Origin: Dactylonectria macrodidyma
Lineage: Eukaryota > Ascomycota > Sordariomycetes > Hypocreales > Nectriaceae
Direction of reading: 5' to 3'
Length of the DNA stretch: 64,000 nt
Assembly (NCBI GenBank): GCA_020744425.1
Contig: JAGMUV010000003.1
Span: forward strand, 3,658,001 to 3,722,000
Translations under genes and position numbers: made by a program
In this document: positions 45,426-58,103 of the stretch, piece by piece
Layout of the letters: the number at the start of each line of letters is the position of its first letter
Numbering within the stretch: the first letter of the stretch is position 1
The notes under the pieces: model-generated
Seen by the model: the letters and a program-made list of their open reading frames with translations, nothing else
What the model was told of the DNA's origin: nothing
Databases searched by the model: none

Positions 45426-45556
45426 ACGACGGCATTGCGTTTAATTTATTCCTGCTGCGACCACAACAAGCTTGGCGTCGGGTCTTACAAGGGACGGGCT
45501 ATGGCGCAGTGTACATAGGGGCTCTGGAGAATGAAAATCGTCAACAACAACATCGG

Positions 45557-46845
45557 TCATGCACTCGGCTTCTCGAATAGATAATGCGCGACGCCCCATG
45601 TGTCTCCTCCCTCATACGCGAACAGCTCCGAACACGCCATGTAGAAGATCTGCCATCGGTTATACCATGTCGACGCTTCGGCCTCTCCGTACGTCTCCAT
45701 AAGGTGCGGCCATATCTGCTTCTTGTTTGCCGTCATGTTGGAGAGCCAGTCCTGGAGTCGACATGCGTTAGCCGAGCGGAACCGATTATGACAGGATGCG
45801 AAAGTCGCAATCGCGTTCGCCACGTACCTCACATGTCCGCGAATAATGCTTCCCGTTGACCCACCACTGTTGCTGGATCTGAAGATCACGCTGGAAGTAC
45901 AGCAACAGATCGCTCGACGGCATCGTTCCCCCTGTGAAGAAGTGTGTCGTCATCCAGCCCTCTTCGTAGTCGTACGGAGTTGTCTTGTGTGCAAACAGAT
46001 GCACAAACAGTTTGCCCCCAGACTTGAGCGTCCGCGCAATCTTGGCCATGAGCAGCTCGTAGTTCTTCATGTGTTCGAACAGCTACAGGCCCTGCGAGTT
46101 AGATGGTCCCATACGTCTGAGCGAGAGGAGCGGTTTCTACTTACTTCGATAGAGACGACGCGGTCAAATGACTCGGCATCGAACTCGTAGTCGACAATGT
46201 TACCAGTGATGACGTTGAGGTTGGCCAATCCCTTTGCCTTGGCCACTGAGTCAATGTACTCCTTCTGCGTCCGCGAGTTGGAAAAGGCAGTGATATGCGA
46301 CTTGGGCAACATCTCGGCAAAGTGCAGAGCTCCAGATCCCCATCCGCAACTAATCATGGTTGCGACCTCGTCAGTCATCCCGATTCTTCTCGTTCTTGAC
46401 CACTCACGCCCACTCACCCCAAGTCAAGTATGTCCATGCCATCGCGCAGGTCCGCCTTGACCATATAGGACTTCAGCATGGCGTCTTCTGCTTCGGCCAA
46501 CGTCTCCGACCCCTTAGGGTACAGACACGACGAATACTTCATCCTCGGGCCAAGACAGGCGGCTAGAACCCCGGTGCCGACTTCGTAGTGTTGCGTATTG
46601 GCGCTGTCCGTCTCAATGGCCATCGGCCGGGTCCTCAACCGGTCCAAGTACGCCATCTTGCTCTCCATGTCGTGGCTCAGGGACGTCGCCTGGATGGACT
46701 GGATGCGATCTCGAAGCTGCCGCCGGATGCCGACACGGATCACCGAGTGAGGCACATAGCCACTGTCCAAAATCCAATCTGCCCACGTTTAGCATCATGA
46801 GATAACTCAGAGAGAGGAAGCTGGGAGTAATCAACCGTAATTCAT
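45557..46845 (-). CDS. SAM methyltransferase, CFA-synthase / coclaurine-NMT type
   Basis: Class I methyltransferase of the cyclopropane-fatty-acid-synthase-like fold; substrate unknown. Exons 46836-46845 (10 nt, tentative), 46418-46778, 46145-46349, 45828-46082 and 45557-45751 give 341 residues in phase. SAM motif [21 protein letters not shown], is created by the 46418/46349 splice. Other family blocks are [60 protein letters not shown] and [15 protein letters not shown]. The end is [13 protein letters not shown]. The first exon (MNY joined to [15 protein letters not shown]) uses a weak GTTGAT donor, so the start is the least certain part. An 11-bp triple repeat lies directly upstream of that ATG. 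It converges with the complex I gene. Confidence 0.84.
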
Positions 46846-46878
46846 CGTGAGTCTTTCGTGAGTCTTTCGTGAGTCTTC
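46846..46878. repeat. 3 x 11-bp tandem repeat (CGTGAGTCTTT)
   Basis: Two exact and one near-exact copy, abutting the proposed start codon of the methyltransferase gene. Each copy contains GTGAGT on the plus strand. Confidence 0.9.
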
Positions 46879-47153
46879 CGCTCACTGTTTAGTGAGGCTG
46901 CTGATCATGTATTGCGGTTAACACAGCTAACTTAAGCATGAGCTAGTTGATCTTAATGAATGCAGAGTAGCCTATGATAGGCTAAGTCGAGCACGTCATA
47001 TAGTAACGTGGGACTCCGATCAAACTTCGATCTCCAGAGTTTGATTGTCCCGAGCAATCGGCGGGGAACTGCAACTAACTCCAATTTCCAAATCACCTAA
47101 GCATACCGTAACTTACGCGAACGCCAGCCCCTGTAACACATGCGCATAGAGAT
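46879..47153. other. Intergenic methyltransferase / P5B ATPase
   Basis: About 275 bp, AT-rich; the methyltransferase promoter and the ATPase 3' flank. Nothing else is visible. Confidence 0.5.
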
Positions 47154-50100
47154 CTACACGCGCGCCGCCTCTAGGATGACCTTGTACTCCTTGCGCTTTT
47201 TAGACGCTCCTGTTACTCGCTGCTTTGCATTTCCGATTAATCGGGCTAGAGTCAGAGATAGGTAACTCTCAAATGCCCAAGCTACCAGAATGTAGGCGAT
47301 GCCAAGCCCAATCAAGAAAATCTCATAATCCCAACTCATCGTAGTCAATTCCATCAAAGCTGTCAGCCACTGGGATGGTGCGAGAACCATGTAAATGGTT
47401 GCTAGGAGTGTCACAATAACTGTGCCCATAAACGGCCCTACAAGAGGTTAGCGTTCATGGTTGCTTAGTCCTGAATTGCATCATCGGTACTCACAATTCT
47501 GGGTTGTTCGTTGACGGAAAGGGGCACTGGCATTGAGAATCAAGCCGGATAGGATATACTCAAAGCAAGAGACCAGGAAGAGTGCCGTGTTCTCTGAGTT
47601 CTTGATGTCCGGTTCGTCATGATTGACCTTAGGAGGGATGTACCACGGCTGCTCCTTGACTGTCACGTAGGTCACGGCCTGGAATGCAATGCATATAACC
47701 ATTAATCCAAGCAGCGGCGTAAGAACCTTGCGCGAAACAAGATCTGCTGTCGGCCGCTTTCGGCATAGGTTGGGTGCTGGTCCGGCCCAACCCATGAAGA
47801 TGGCAATGGGCAGAATGAGGGCAAGGTCAATGAAGAGAAACTGAAAGTCGCCTAGGTTTGAAGCCTTGGCATAAAGGAAGGTGACCGAAGTAAACTGAAT
47901 GGCCGAATACAAGCTCATATACTTGAAGCAGCTGAAGCTCGTCACTAGAGCAGCGCGACCCTCCCTATTGCGTGTTAGCCAATTCACGAACGACTTGCCA
48001 ACGTCGACTTACTTGATGACCTCGAGAACACAACGAATATCGAACACTCTCGAGGTGAACGGGGCCGCCACAGACGCTTCAGCCTCAGACAGAGAAATAC
48101 CGACATCTGCTGCCTTGAGAGCTCCGCAATCGTTCGCTCCGTCTCCACAGAACCCACAGGTATAGTCGATACTCTGAAGCTTCTCAACGAGCTCATGCTT
48201 CTCGTCCGGCGACATCCTGGCAAAGACTTTCCCAGTTACGAGCATCTACCCAATATCATTAGTATATACCTCAGCACGGACCCAAGGTGAACCAACTCTT
48301 TGGAGGACCTGGGGTGATCCATAGTCCACAATCCAACGAAACACGTCACCACTGACAGCCAACGAATAATTTCGCAGGTTCGATATGTCATAGGGGAGCG
48401 ATGCATCACCTTCTGGAGGGGTGGGTTGGGGCTGTTCAAGTTAGGGCATGTCTTTCAGTAGTCGAAGCGGCGAACACACCAGTAATGTAGAGTCATCCAG
48501 GCAATATAGACTATTGTCGATGCTCTCCCATCGTAATTTCGCATTGATATCACGACAATCGCCTACATAGTTAGTACAATCGATATTGGTCCGCGGCTCT
48601 TTCTTTTTGACCCACCTTCGACAAAACGAGGGACAAAGCAGTGTGCAGTACGGTTCATGAGGCCGCACTCTCGCGCCACACTGATTGCTGTTAGGATGTT
48701 GTCACCTGTCACCATCACCGCACCGATATTAGCTGCAAGCAGTTCCTCCAGTACACCAGCAGTAGTAGGCTTCAGCTTGTTCTCGAAGACGATGAAGCCG
48801 ATGAAGTCAAGGTTGCTTTCAACATCAGACCGGGTCATCTTTTGAGCCTTGACCCAGCTTAGCTTCTTTAAATGTCTGGTAGCACACCCAATCACTCGAT
48901 ACCCTTTATGGGTATAGAAAGATAGGAGCTCATCATAATCGCTCGGGACTTGCCCAGGAGAGTTAGTAACCCGTTAAAGGTAGGTGTTTCAATCACTCAC
49001 AGCTCTCAGGGCGGCATATCTCTCGCATCGCCTCGGGGGCACCCTTCACGAAGATGTCGCCGCTCTTCTGGCCAAATTGGCGAACAATGACGCTGGCTCG
49101 TCGTAATTGAGACACAAATTCAAATGACTTGAGCACACCAAGTTCGAGGGTAGCCTGTAGAATTTGTGAGTACACTTGACGGCAATAAGTCTCATGATCA
49201 CCTACATTAGGAGGCCTCGCGATGGAGGGTGCAAGCCCGCCCTGCTCTTCATCTTCTCCCTCGCCTGAACTTTGCTTCCCTTCTTCGTAGGTCCAACGTG
49301 TAAACTCAAACATCTTGAGATCTAAGGGGTCACCCACAAGCTCGTCATCGACAGATCGCAGCGTGTGGCATGTGGCCATGGTGTGCAGAGCCGCCCGAAC
49401 GCTGCTTTGAGGGCCCTGGTGCGTAGCTTCCGCGAGTAATAGTTGAGGTTCGGATATAATCTCACTAAATTTACCCGTTTCCCGGCGAACAACTCGCACA
49501 CCCAGCACATCCAGGCCATCCTCGGTCAGCGTTCCCGTCTTGTCAAAGCACATGATGTCGATCTTGCCACCGACATTCACCCTCTGAGGGCTGATGCAGA
49601 AAATCTGCTTCTTTTTTAGTCGACTGAGTGCGAAATTGGTCCCGATAGTCAATGTGGCAGGTAGAGCTGGGGGTACAACAATGGTGATGAGGTCGAGTGC
49701 GCGAACGATGACCAGATGCCAGGCGACACCAAGCCGGATGAAGTTGACGAATGATGCAACGAAGCCAATTCCAGCGATGATGGCCATGACGCTTATGTAC
49801 CGAAATGAATCGCGATAAAACTTGAAGCCCGAGGGCTTCGGGAACAACATTGAGCGCACGAGGGACCCCTTCGTAGTGTTGAACCCAGTGCGGACAACGA
49901 GCGCAAGGGCGACAGCGTCACCGTCCTCATCTTCTTGTGGGCGCCTCGCCCGAATTATTTTAGTTCCACAGAAAAGGAAGTGACGTGCTGTTTCGGGGGT
50001 AACAGATGACGCTGCCAGGTCCATGCTCCGAAGCGTCTCGTCGGTTGCCGGAAGTTTAGAGACCGGTACAGATTCCCCTAGGCCTATCAGCAATATCCTT

Positions 50101-51789
50101 TCAGGGAAGACTATTTGACTTACCAGTGAGCATGCTTTCGTTGACGATGCAGTCTCCGGCGAGTAGAAGGCTGTCACTTGGGAATTGGGTCAAATTAGGG
50201 TCGCTGAGCTCATATACGTCGCCGGGAACGAGGTCACTCGAGGCTATGTATCTCCCTAATCACCACTTGTAAGCATGTCTCCAATGAAGATGTTTCGGGT
50301 TGGGTTTAAGCGTACAAAAACCGTTCCGAAGAACTCGAACGTCGCATTCAAATCGGGAAATTTCCCGTAATCGTTTCATAGTCTTGATTGTTAGACTTGA
50401 CAACAGAATTGCAGGCCAAACGTGCTCAACATACTGATTTGGTCTCGATTAATGTGGCGGCAATGCTTCCAACGGACATGATGAAAATACAAGCCGCATA
50501 ATAGTAGTAGCTATCAAGGGACCACAACATAAGGCTGGCAACCTGGAAAATGTAAAATGGGTGTAATACCTGGGGAAATCAGTACAAATGTCTCCATAAA
50601 TAGCGAACCGTGGTGTCATGGAACTTGTTACCTCATCTACCAACAGCTGGCCCATCGATTTCTGCTCAATGTCGATGAGATTGGCGCCAAATACGATTTC
50701 GCGGACACTTTTCTCATCGCTATCCAGGCCAGCACGGGTCAGTCGTACGTCGGTCCAGTTCGGGTCTTTCCAACCATTGCAAAGGGTGAATTTGTCTTTG
50801 AGTGGATGGTAGCAGAGACGAACGTAACGGTAATCCAAGGTTCGTAAGTCGTCCAGGATAGGATCACTGTCCTCGTCTAGGGCATCTGAGTATAGCTTCT
50901 CGGGCAATCCAAAGATGGTTGACAAAACTCGGCCATACGGTCGTGATCGCACTTGCATGGTGACAAGCTCTCCCCATTGGTTTTCGATTACAACCCACTC
51001 ACAGTCTCTCAATGCACATGCTCGGCCGAGGATAGCGACATACCATCGGGGTACCCACCTGAACAACAGATACGCGAGTCCAGCAGTCATGATACATGAC
51101 ACGATATAAAAGATGTAGCCGGCTCGGCTTGTCTTAAAACCGGCAATGGCAATAGTTAGGTCTTCATTCACCATGTACACCTTTTGGCTTGTGCGGCCAC
51201 GATGGTAGAAGCTTCCCATTGTTGTAGTGCTGTCTCTGCGGAGAAGATGTGCGTGTATCGAGCTTCGAGATTGAGTTGAGGAACGTCGATGAAGAGCATA
51301 ATCATCGTGAGCAGGGTCATAGTCGCGATCAGAGGAAGCATCGTCTTCGTCTTCTTCATCGACATCGCCAAACTCCAAGTCTCCGATGTCCGACATGCTT
51401 CGTCGATTGTATTCATCAGAGATACTTCGTCGGGCTGTGCCGTTGTAATCAGTGGCATCTGGAGATGCCTCAGGCTCGTCTTCGTAGTATGTGAAGCTGG
51501 TCGTCGAGTCGGCGCGTGGTCTGCGATGGGAAAAGGCTGACACGCTGGTCGGGAGGCTCTCGGCAACAGGTCCCGAATAGAGCTGTTGTAGCATTGACGA
51601 AAGTTAGTAACGCGACTTTTGGTTTGAGCTGATGAGGGTTCCTGGCACCTCTTCATGGGCCATCTCGACATCCTCAAAGATGCTGGATCGGCTCATATTG
51701 GAACTGATACGGTAGAGGGAGACGGGAGCGTGGTTGGCCCTGCGGGTGTCGCCGCCCTCGTCAGGGCTCGTAGGGGCATTTTCATCCAT
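47154..51789 (-). CDS. YPK9: P5B-type ATPase (Ypk9/ATP13A2 family)
   Basis: Vacuolar/lysosomal P-type ATPase; animal ATP13A2 exports polyamines and yeast Ypk9 affects metal tolerance. Thirteen exons are inferred: 51649-51789, 50632-51582, 50435-50569, 50322-50382, 50124-50255, 49206-50077, 49001-49154, 48616-48948, 48480-48562, 48297-48431, 48013-48245, 47495-47964 and 47154-47437. They total 1327 residues with every phase consistent. Markers in order: acidic cytosolic head; first helix pair near [36 protein letters not shown]; the P5B helix [11 protein letters not shown]; phosphorylation loop [20 protein letters not shown]; the hinge [18 protein letters not shown]; and four or so C-terminal helices. 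PPALP rather than PPELP marks P5B over P5A. Two introns have TACTAAC branch points. Length is normal. Confidence 0.93.
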
Positions 51790-53489
51790 GGTTAGGTATT
51801 AGGGAGGGCTGTCTCGCATTTCGCAAAAGAATTGGGATAATCTTGCGGTAAAAGCTGGGGTGAAATGATGATTGTTATCGCTTGGGGATGCGATTACGTC
51901 GTTAGTCCCTAGCGGTTGGCCAAGGCTGAGCAAAGACTGCGACTGCCCCTCCACTTGGCGACTGGGTCCAACCTGAGCAGCTCTCCGTTCCGATAGGCTG
52001 GCCGACATGCAAGGCTAGTTCCCCTTCACGGTTGACTGGCTTGATGAAGAAGACTAGTAAAAAGGGGGAGGAGAAGAGCACTGATCCAATCACCACCAAT
52101 GTAGATAGTGACGTTGATTTGATTGCTCGATTTTGAGAGGGAGGCTTGGAAGGGCACCAAGATGTCATCCTTCCACTGTGTAGGTGCCTAGGGATTTTCA
52201 TGATGGCATCGATCTCGCCAAGCAGCAAGGGACGATGGCTTCTTCAACCAGGAATTTACTATACCTAGACTGGTAGGGACGCTTATATTTTTGTTTTCCC
52301 TCAAGGTACTTGGATGCTTGAGAGGTCGCACTTTGTTCTCTTCCTGATTCGTCTTCCTCCTGCCCTACCACCTCAATGAATGAGTCACCCGAAATTGGAC
52401 CGATCGTCCATCTCTACGCGGACGGGTCGGTTCCTGGTCTCACAATTGCTTTCTCAGTCTCTCGCCATGCAGGTTGCATCCTGCAAGAGCTGATCGAACC
52501 AGCCTCCATACTGGCGCTTTCATAGGTAGTCCTTAACTAGCTTGGTACCTTATCTTCAGGTCTCCTAAGCTCTAACTCTAACCGAGCCAGGGCAAGCCAC
52601 CTAAGTACCTACCTTGATAGAGGCTGAGAATGAGTTTCACCCGACAGGCTGTGAAGTTAATCCTCGGTCGTTGTGTCGCAACATCAGCTGCCACAATTTT
52701 TGGAATCTGCTATTCGGAAGGCACAGGTCTCATCAACAAGGCGATACGTATCACGGGCGCAAAACACCTAGGTAGTTATGGCAGGACTACCTACGCTCTC
52801 CTTACAAGGACAACAAGGACAAAGTAGTAACATCATACTTAAGGAAACAAAGCCCGATGCCTCAAGGTTCTCATCCACGAGTGGACAGATCGATATTTGA
52901 TGATTCGCTCTGAATGCTTCCCTAAAAAATTCCCATGAGCATTTCCTTCACCAAGTGCACTCTATAGTCTAGGCCCTTCCTGCCACTCGGTTCATTTTGA
53001 ACTCCTTTTGAGCCTGCTGGATCTCCCGTTTGACTGTTGTCCGCTTAACTCTGGCCCCTTCGAACCCTCGAATCCAGTTCTCTCCCCCTTTCCCCCTCTG
53101 TCACTTGAAATGCCAATTTAACACACCTGCCTTTTCTCCCAGTCGGCTTCTCTCCTTCTTTGCTGCATCTGTTGTCATCGAGAATGGCTCACATGAAGCT
53201 TCCTGCCGATAATACACTGGTCTGTCCCTCTCTTGTCCGACATTAGGTACGTCTGAGGCGTCGTGTCACCTTCCTCAAGGCTTGCTGCCGCCGCTGTCCC
53301 TTCCATAAGACTTATGCTCCATCAATGTCAAGGTTCCAGGTAAGAGCGTCCTCATTCACCCATTTAAATATCGCCCCCTCCGCTGATTTTCGATTTTTTT
53401 CTTCTTTTCTCTACATCTTCTATCTTGTACTTGAGGCTCCTTAGTGACCCCCAAGCCATCTCATCAGGTCCGACGCTCAAGAGGTCGGG
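51790..53489. other. Intergenic P5B ATPase / small membrane gene
   Basis: About 1.7 kb between divergent genes. ORF 52630-52827 (65 aa) and others have no supporting feature. A consensus intron at 53340-53467 (GTAAGA...CATCAG) appears to lie in the leader of the downstream small gene. Confidence 0.5.
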
Positions 53490-53767
53490 ATGGGTCCTGG
53501 TCCCCCAAGTTTGCGTGAGGCGACTAACACCTCGGAGGACCAGCTAGTCAAGTGAGTACCACGACACAGTTTTTTCCTTTTCCTCGTGGCTCCTGATATT
53601 ACACTACCCCCAGGTTGACGCCCAATATTTTTCATTGCATCCGCTGGCTTGTCTGGCGATGTGAAGAAGAATGTCTGGTCTGGATGGGTGTACTCGTCGC
53701 CCTGTCAACGGTTGCACTAAGCCTCTTCCTAAGTTTGTCAGTCCATCCGTCCGAGACTCACGTTTGA
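53490..53767 (+). CDS. Small spliced single-pass membrane protein (71 aa), unknown
   Basis: Two exons, 53490-53551 and 53614-53767, joined across a 62-nt intron with GTGAGT donor and CCCCAG acceptor, encode 71 residues. The N-terminus MGPGPPSLREATNTSEDQLV is polar. A Trp/Cys-rich amphipathic stretch follows (NIFHCIRWLVWRCEEECLVW), then one helix, MGVLVALSTVALSLFLSLSV. An in-frame upstream exon at 53314-53339 plus 53468-53489 would add 16 residues starting MLHQCQGS. No family is recognised. Support is the clean splice signals, continuous phase and a plausible membrane protein; neither exon alone is long enough to be noticed. It could be chance. Confidence 0.42.
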
Positions 53768-54314
53768 TGAAGTGGCCATTGGGATAACCAATGGGCAGCG
53801 TGTCGGTAGCTTGCAAGTCGAGAAGACAAGACCTCTGTATACCCGAACTCCCAAAAAGTTAAGTCCTTTCGTTGATGGTGCCCAGCGACGTGAAGACTCG
53901 TCGGGACTCCCATGCACAGACACCAGACGCGATTGAGTGCCGCCCACACCCGGGATTTATTGAGTGGAGCACACACACCTCCTGGGTCCCATAGTTTGGA
54001 GAAGACAGTGCGTCTGCACCCAGGCGGACACTGCGCTGCTGTGGCTAGGAGGCGCGTCGTCCAGTAGACCGACCCTCTCTTCCATTCGCTCTACCCACCG
54101 CCCGCTGACCAGTCAGTTGAGCGTTTGGGTGGCCCAACAACTCAGCTGCAAGTCCCAGGCCTGTGCCCAAATTTTTTTCGACTTATCGCCCCCCACCAAA
54201 ATTTAGCAAACGTCAACGGCCGCCGCCTTCTCAACTTTCCCTCCTCCCAACCTCATCTCTCTCTCCCGACATTTATCTTCTTCTGCTCTGGCTCGCATCT
54301 CATAATACAGCACC
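53768..54314 (+). promoter_or_regulatory. NAP1 promoter and leader region
   Basis: About 550 bp. The last 130 bp before the NAP1 ATG are strongly pyrimidine-rich, as in many highly expressed fungal genes. No clear TATA box is seen. Confidence 0.5.
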
Positions 54315-55842
54315 ATGGCCGAACCGATCCGAGGCAAGAGACCCGACATGTCTGTCGCTCCGTGAGTATTCCCTTCTTCTTGCCCTTGCTGGCTTCAACT
54401 TCCCCTCTTCTCGTCGCTTGGTCGTTGTTTGTGCCCGCTTCGATTGCTAACTACCCCACCTTCGTCTAGCACGCCGCAGAACACTCCCCTGAATAACGCC
54501 CCCATCTCCTCCCACGCCCAGCAGCCGGGTGTCTCCAGCATCAAGGAGGGTGAGTTGCTCTTTAATTTGCCGTCTTTCCAGGTTTCTTGACATCGTCTAA
54601 CACGGCCACAGAGGAGTTGGACCGCGCCGCCGCCGCCTCCGTCTTCGCCCAAAACCCCAAACTCATCCAGATGATTCAGGGTCGACTCGGCTCCCTTGTG
54701 GGCCAATCATCGGGCTACATCGAGTCCCTCCCTGCCCCCGTCCGCCGTCGTGTTGCCGGTCTCAAGGGCATTCAGAAGGAGCACTCCAAGCTCGAGGCCG
54801 AGTTCCAGGAGGAGGTCCTTCAGCTCGAGAAGAAGTACTTTGCCAAGTTCTCCCCCTTGTACCAGAAGCGATCCACTATCATCAACGGTACCGCTGAGCC
54901 TACGGAGGAGGAGGTCAAGGCTGGTGAGGAGGAGGATGACCACGAAGGTGGCGACGAGAGCTCGCCAGCTGTCCCGGAGAACAAGTCGGATCTTCCCGAA
55001 GGTGTTGCCGGCATCCCCGAGTTCTGGCTCTCTGCCATGAAGAACCAGATCTCCCTGGCCGAGATGATTACCGACCGCGATGAGGTTGCCCTCAAGCACA
55101 TCACCGATATCCGCATGGAGTACCTTGACAAACCCGGCTTCCGTCTCATCTTCGAGTTCGCTGCCAATGACTTCTTCAAGAACAAGACCCTCTCCAAGAC
55201 TTATATCTACCAGAACGAGAGCGGTTACGGTGGTGATTTCATCTACGACCACGCCGATGGTGAGAAGATTGAGTGGCTTCCCGGTAAGGACTTGACCGTC
55301 CGTGTTGAGAGCAAGAAGCAGCGCAACAAGAGTAAGTGGCAGACACCCACCCCATCCATATCCTGTTAGTCAGTTAGGTTTGAGCTGCAACTAATGAATG
55401 ATTTCAGACACCAAGCAAACCCGTATCGTAAAGAAGACCGTTCCCACCGAATCGTTCTTCAACTTCTTCTCCCCCCCCAAGGCTCCTACTGATGACGACG
55501 ATGACGATGCCGAGTCAGACATCGAGGAGCGCCTCGAGCTGGACTATCAGTTGGGTGAAGACATCAAAGAGAAGCTCATTCCCCGCGCCATTGATTGGTT
55601 CACCGGTGAGGCTCTCGCCTTTGAGGAGCTTTCGGACGATGATTTGGAGCCCGATTTCGAAGATGAAGAGGACGATGATGAAGATGACCTGAGCGAGGAT
55701 CACGACGAGGAAGAGGAGTCCGACGACGATGTAAGTTCCCAGCATCTCACCAACGAGTTTGTTTAGAGGGCAAATCTAACGTGCGTGGTAGGATGAGTCG
55801 GGCAAACCCAAACAGGAGGCTGCTGAGTGCAAACAGAGCTAA
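54315..55842 (+). CDS. NAP1: Nucleosome assembly protein Nap1
   Basis: Histone H2A-H2B chaperone shuttling between cytoplasm and nucleus. Exons 54315-54361, 54470-54549, 54612-55331, 55408-55730 and 55792-55842 give 406 residues. The head [16 protein letters not shown] is followed by a long dimerisation helix ([20 protein letters not shown]) preceding [14 protein letters not shown]. The NAP core contains [40 protein letters not shown] and [15 protein letters not shown]. The tail is a long Asp/Glu-rich segment ([19 protein letters not shown]) ending [13 protein letters not shown]. Length and order are those of the family. The acidic tail is interrupted by the last intron. Confidence 0.96.
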
Positions 55843-58103
55843 GCGACGCAAGATATCATGACATCAAAGGATCTTTATGGATTGTGTTTTATCCGAGCCG
55901 CCAAGCAAGGCACGAGCGGTACGTAGGCTTGCGGAAAAGGCTACAGAGCAAAGGAAACGGTCGAAGCAGGTGGGCAATCTAGCCAGTGCCGTTTTCAAGA
56001 TAGCTCGTCATTTGATAGGCATCGTTGCGGGAACCAAAGTACCAAGGCTCTGGTTACCATCTGATAGACAACCAGGAGACGGCGTCGGTCCGTGGTCTAG
56101 TTTCCTTGTTTTTGCAGTCTTCTTCGGGGTTTCTATTTTTGTTTTGTTGTTTTTTAATGTGTCTGATTCGAGTCCTGGCATGGAGGTAAGGCAGTGAAGG
56201 TCTCAAGGGAGCTGGGTTTTCTGGGTGCATAATAGAATGATCCGTCGCCACTTTGGGTGCGCATTTGCTGTATAGTTTCAGTCTCTCTGCGGCTTGTTTC
56301 GCTTCAGACGTGCAGGTGAAGCTCAAACTGCGCCAACTATTGCGGGCTATGGAATTTGTGCATTCCTCGTCCACGGCCCAGCAGGCCGAATCCCGATGTG
56401 TAATGAGTGGCCGCATCGCAGTTAGCTCGAGCTTGGTTAGCTTCGTAACAAGTTAGTTTGAGAATGCAAAATCCCTAACGAACCTCTGTACATCGTAGAG
56501 AGAATGCGCCTGGCTACTTCTCCCATACGCCAGGGATGTAATAGAATACTGACGCCGCGACTGCGCCACGACTGAACTTCAGAATAGGTGACCAAGGGTT
56601 TTCTTGGCCCATGAAAATGAGAGTCAAGATTATGTTTCTAGGACGGCGAGCAACTCAGCAAACGATGGTTTTAAGCGACCGAGTAGTTTTTGCTCCCGCG
56701 ATTCTCCAAAAAAAAAAAAAAAAGAGAATTTGGTAGATTGCGGTTGGTGTTTTCCGAGTTACCGGATGTTGAACCTTTGCTCGACCTCAATTACACCCTC
56801 ATCAAAGCCGTCAAGCCTGGTCGGTTGTATGCTGTATGTGCCGTGTATTGGTTAGAAGACGACATTGCATGGCAGAGGGACCGTGATGTACTGCCTCCGC
56901 TCTGCCGCTCACCTCCGTATCCGCTGCATGCTACCTTAGGTACCTAGGAATGGATAATGGCGGCAGCAGCCAGCGCAAGTAATCAAGAATACCTACTTAG
57001 GTACCTACATAAGTACATAAGTAGATGGTAGATCAACCATCCATGTCCACAGGTTGCAAATTTCCACCCATGGTTGCCGCTTAGGCCGGAGCGGCGGCAC
57101 TTGATGCAGCGGCGAAAGAATGCATATTTGAGAGGGCAGAATGCGGCATGCGGCATGCGGCCGGCTGCGGGACTGCGGGACTGCTAGAAGCGGAAACGCT
57201 TAGCACAAGGCCGCAAACAAAACACCACCCAGGGACCGAGAGACCTGGAAACTGGAACCACTGCCATAGAAAATTGACGCCATTGCATGACGGCATGGTG
57301 GCAGTGGGCATAGCGCTTGCAGTGGATCGGGCAGGCTCCCACTTGTGGTGCCCTGCTGTCCAGTCGATGCGGCATCCTGCTGCCCTGAAGTGGCGAGTCT
57401 GGCATAGCGCCGTAGTGGCTACAAGCATCTCACTCGTCTGTCGAATAATTCTGTCCGCTGTCGGACGATGCCAAAGAAGAAGAAAAAAGTTTTCCCTTGT
57501 CCGATTCATGGCGCGAACAGCAGACTGGGCCTTGGCCTCCTGCATTGCCTAAGCATGTACGTAGGTACTTTTAGCTACCTGAGCATCACGTACCTCATCG
57601 TTTACAACAAACCGGTGAATTGGCCCTGAAATCACCCAAAGGACCCTTGATCTTTGGTACCTAAGTAGCATTGAACAATACTCCATACGAGACTCCCTCG
57701 TAGACGGTGACAGCGACGATGACTCAGTCGTATTCATCGGAAGTCGGGCAAGTTCTCGATGCGTGAGGTCCGACTCCGATGCATGCGCCGGTCCGTCGCT
57801 GGCTTTGAGCACGCCTCATCCCAGTCCATCCGGCCCAGCCCAAGCCCACTTGCGAACGCGAGGAGTCATTGGCCCCGCGGTTTAAATCGTAATTGCTTGT
57901 ACAATTAAATATTCATTCCGTACCTCTACCAAGGGCAACCTTTCTCATATCGGTACACATCCACCCAATCGACCAACAGTTGTCGTCGCCGAACCTAGAC
58001 GCCGCAACCTTCCCGCGCATATAACAGCTCCTCCAGCTCCCGCCCCTCTAACATTGCTGCCCCTCCTTCCAACCTCCAAACCACTGCAACACCAACCGCC
58101 ATC
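55843..58103. other. Intergenic NAP1 / SER3, 2.3 kb
   Basis: No supported gene. It contains an A16 run at 56708-56723 and a cluster of AGGTACCT/TAGGTACC repeats at about 56930-57025. A TCGTCG-rich stretch occurs near 57710. ORFs at 57081-57552 on both strands look like chance. The final 150 bp before SER3 are C/T-rich leader. Confidence 0.55.

Noticed and set aside
56100..56180. Possible tRNA (GATTCGAGTCC resembling a B box)
   Set aside because: No acceptor stem or anticodon arm can be folded around it; no convincing A box.
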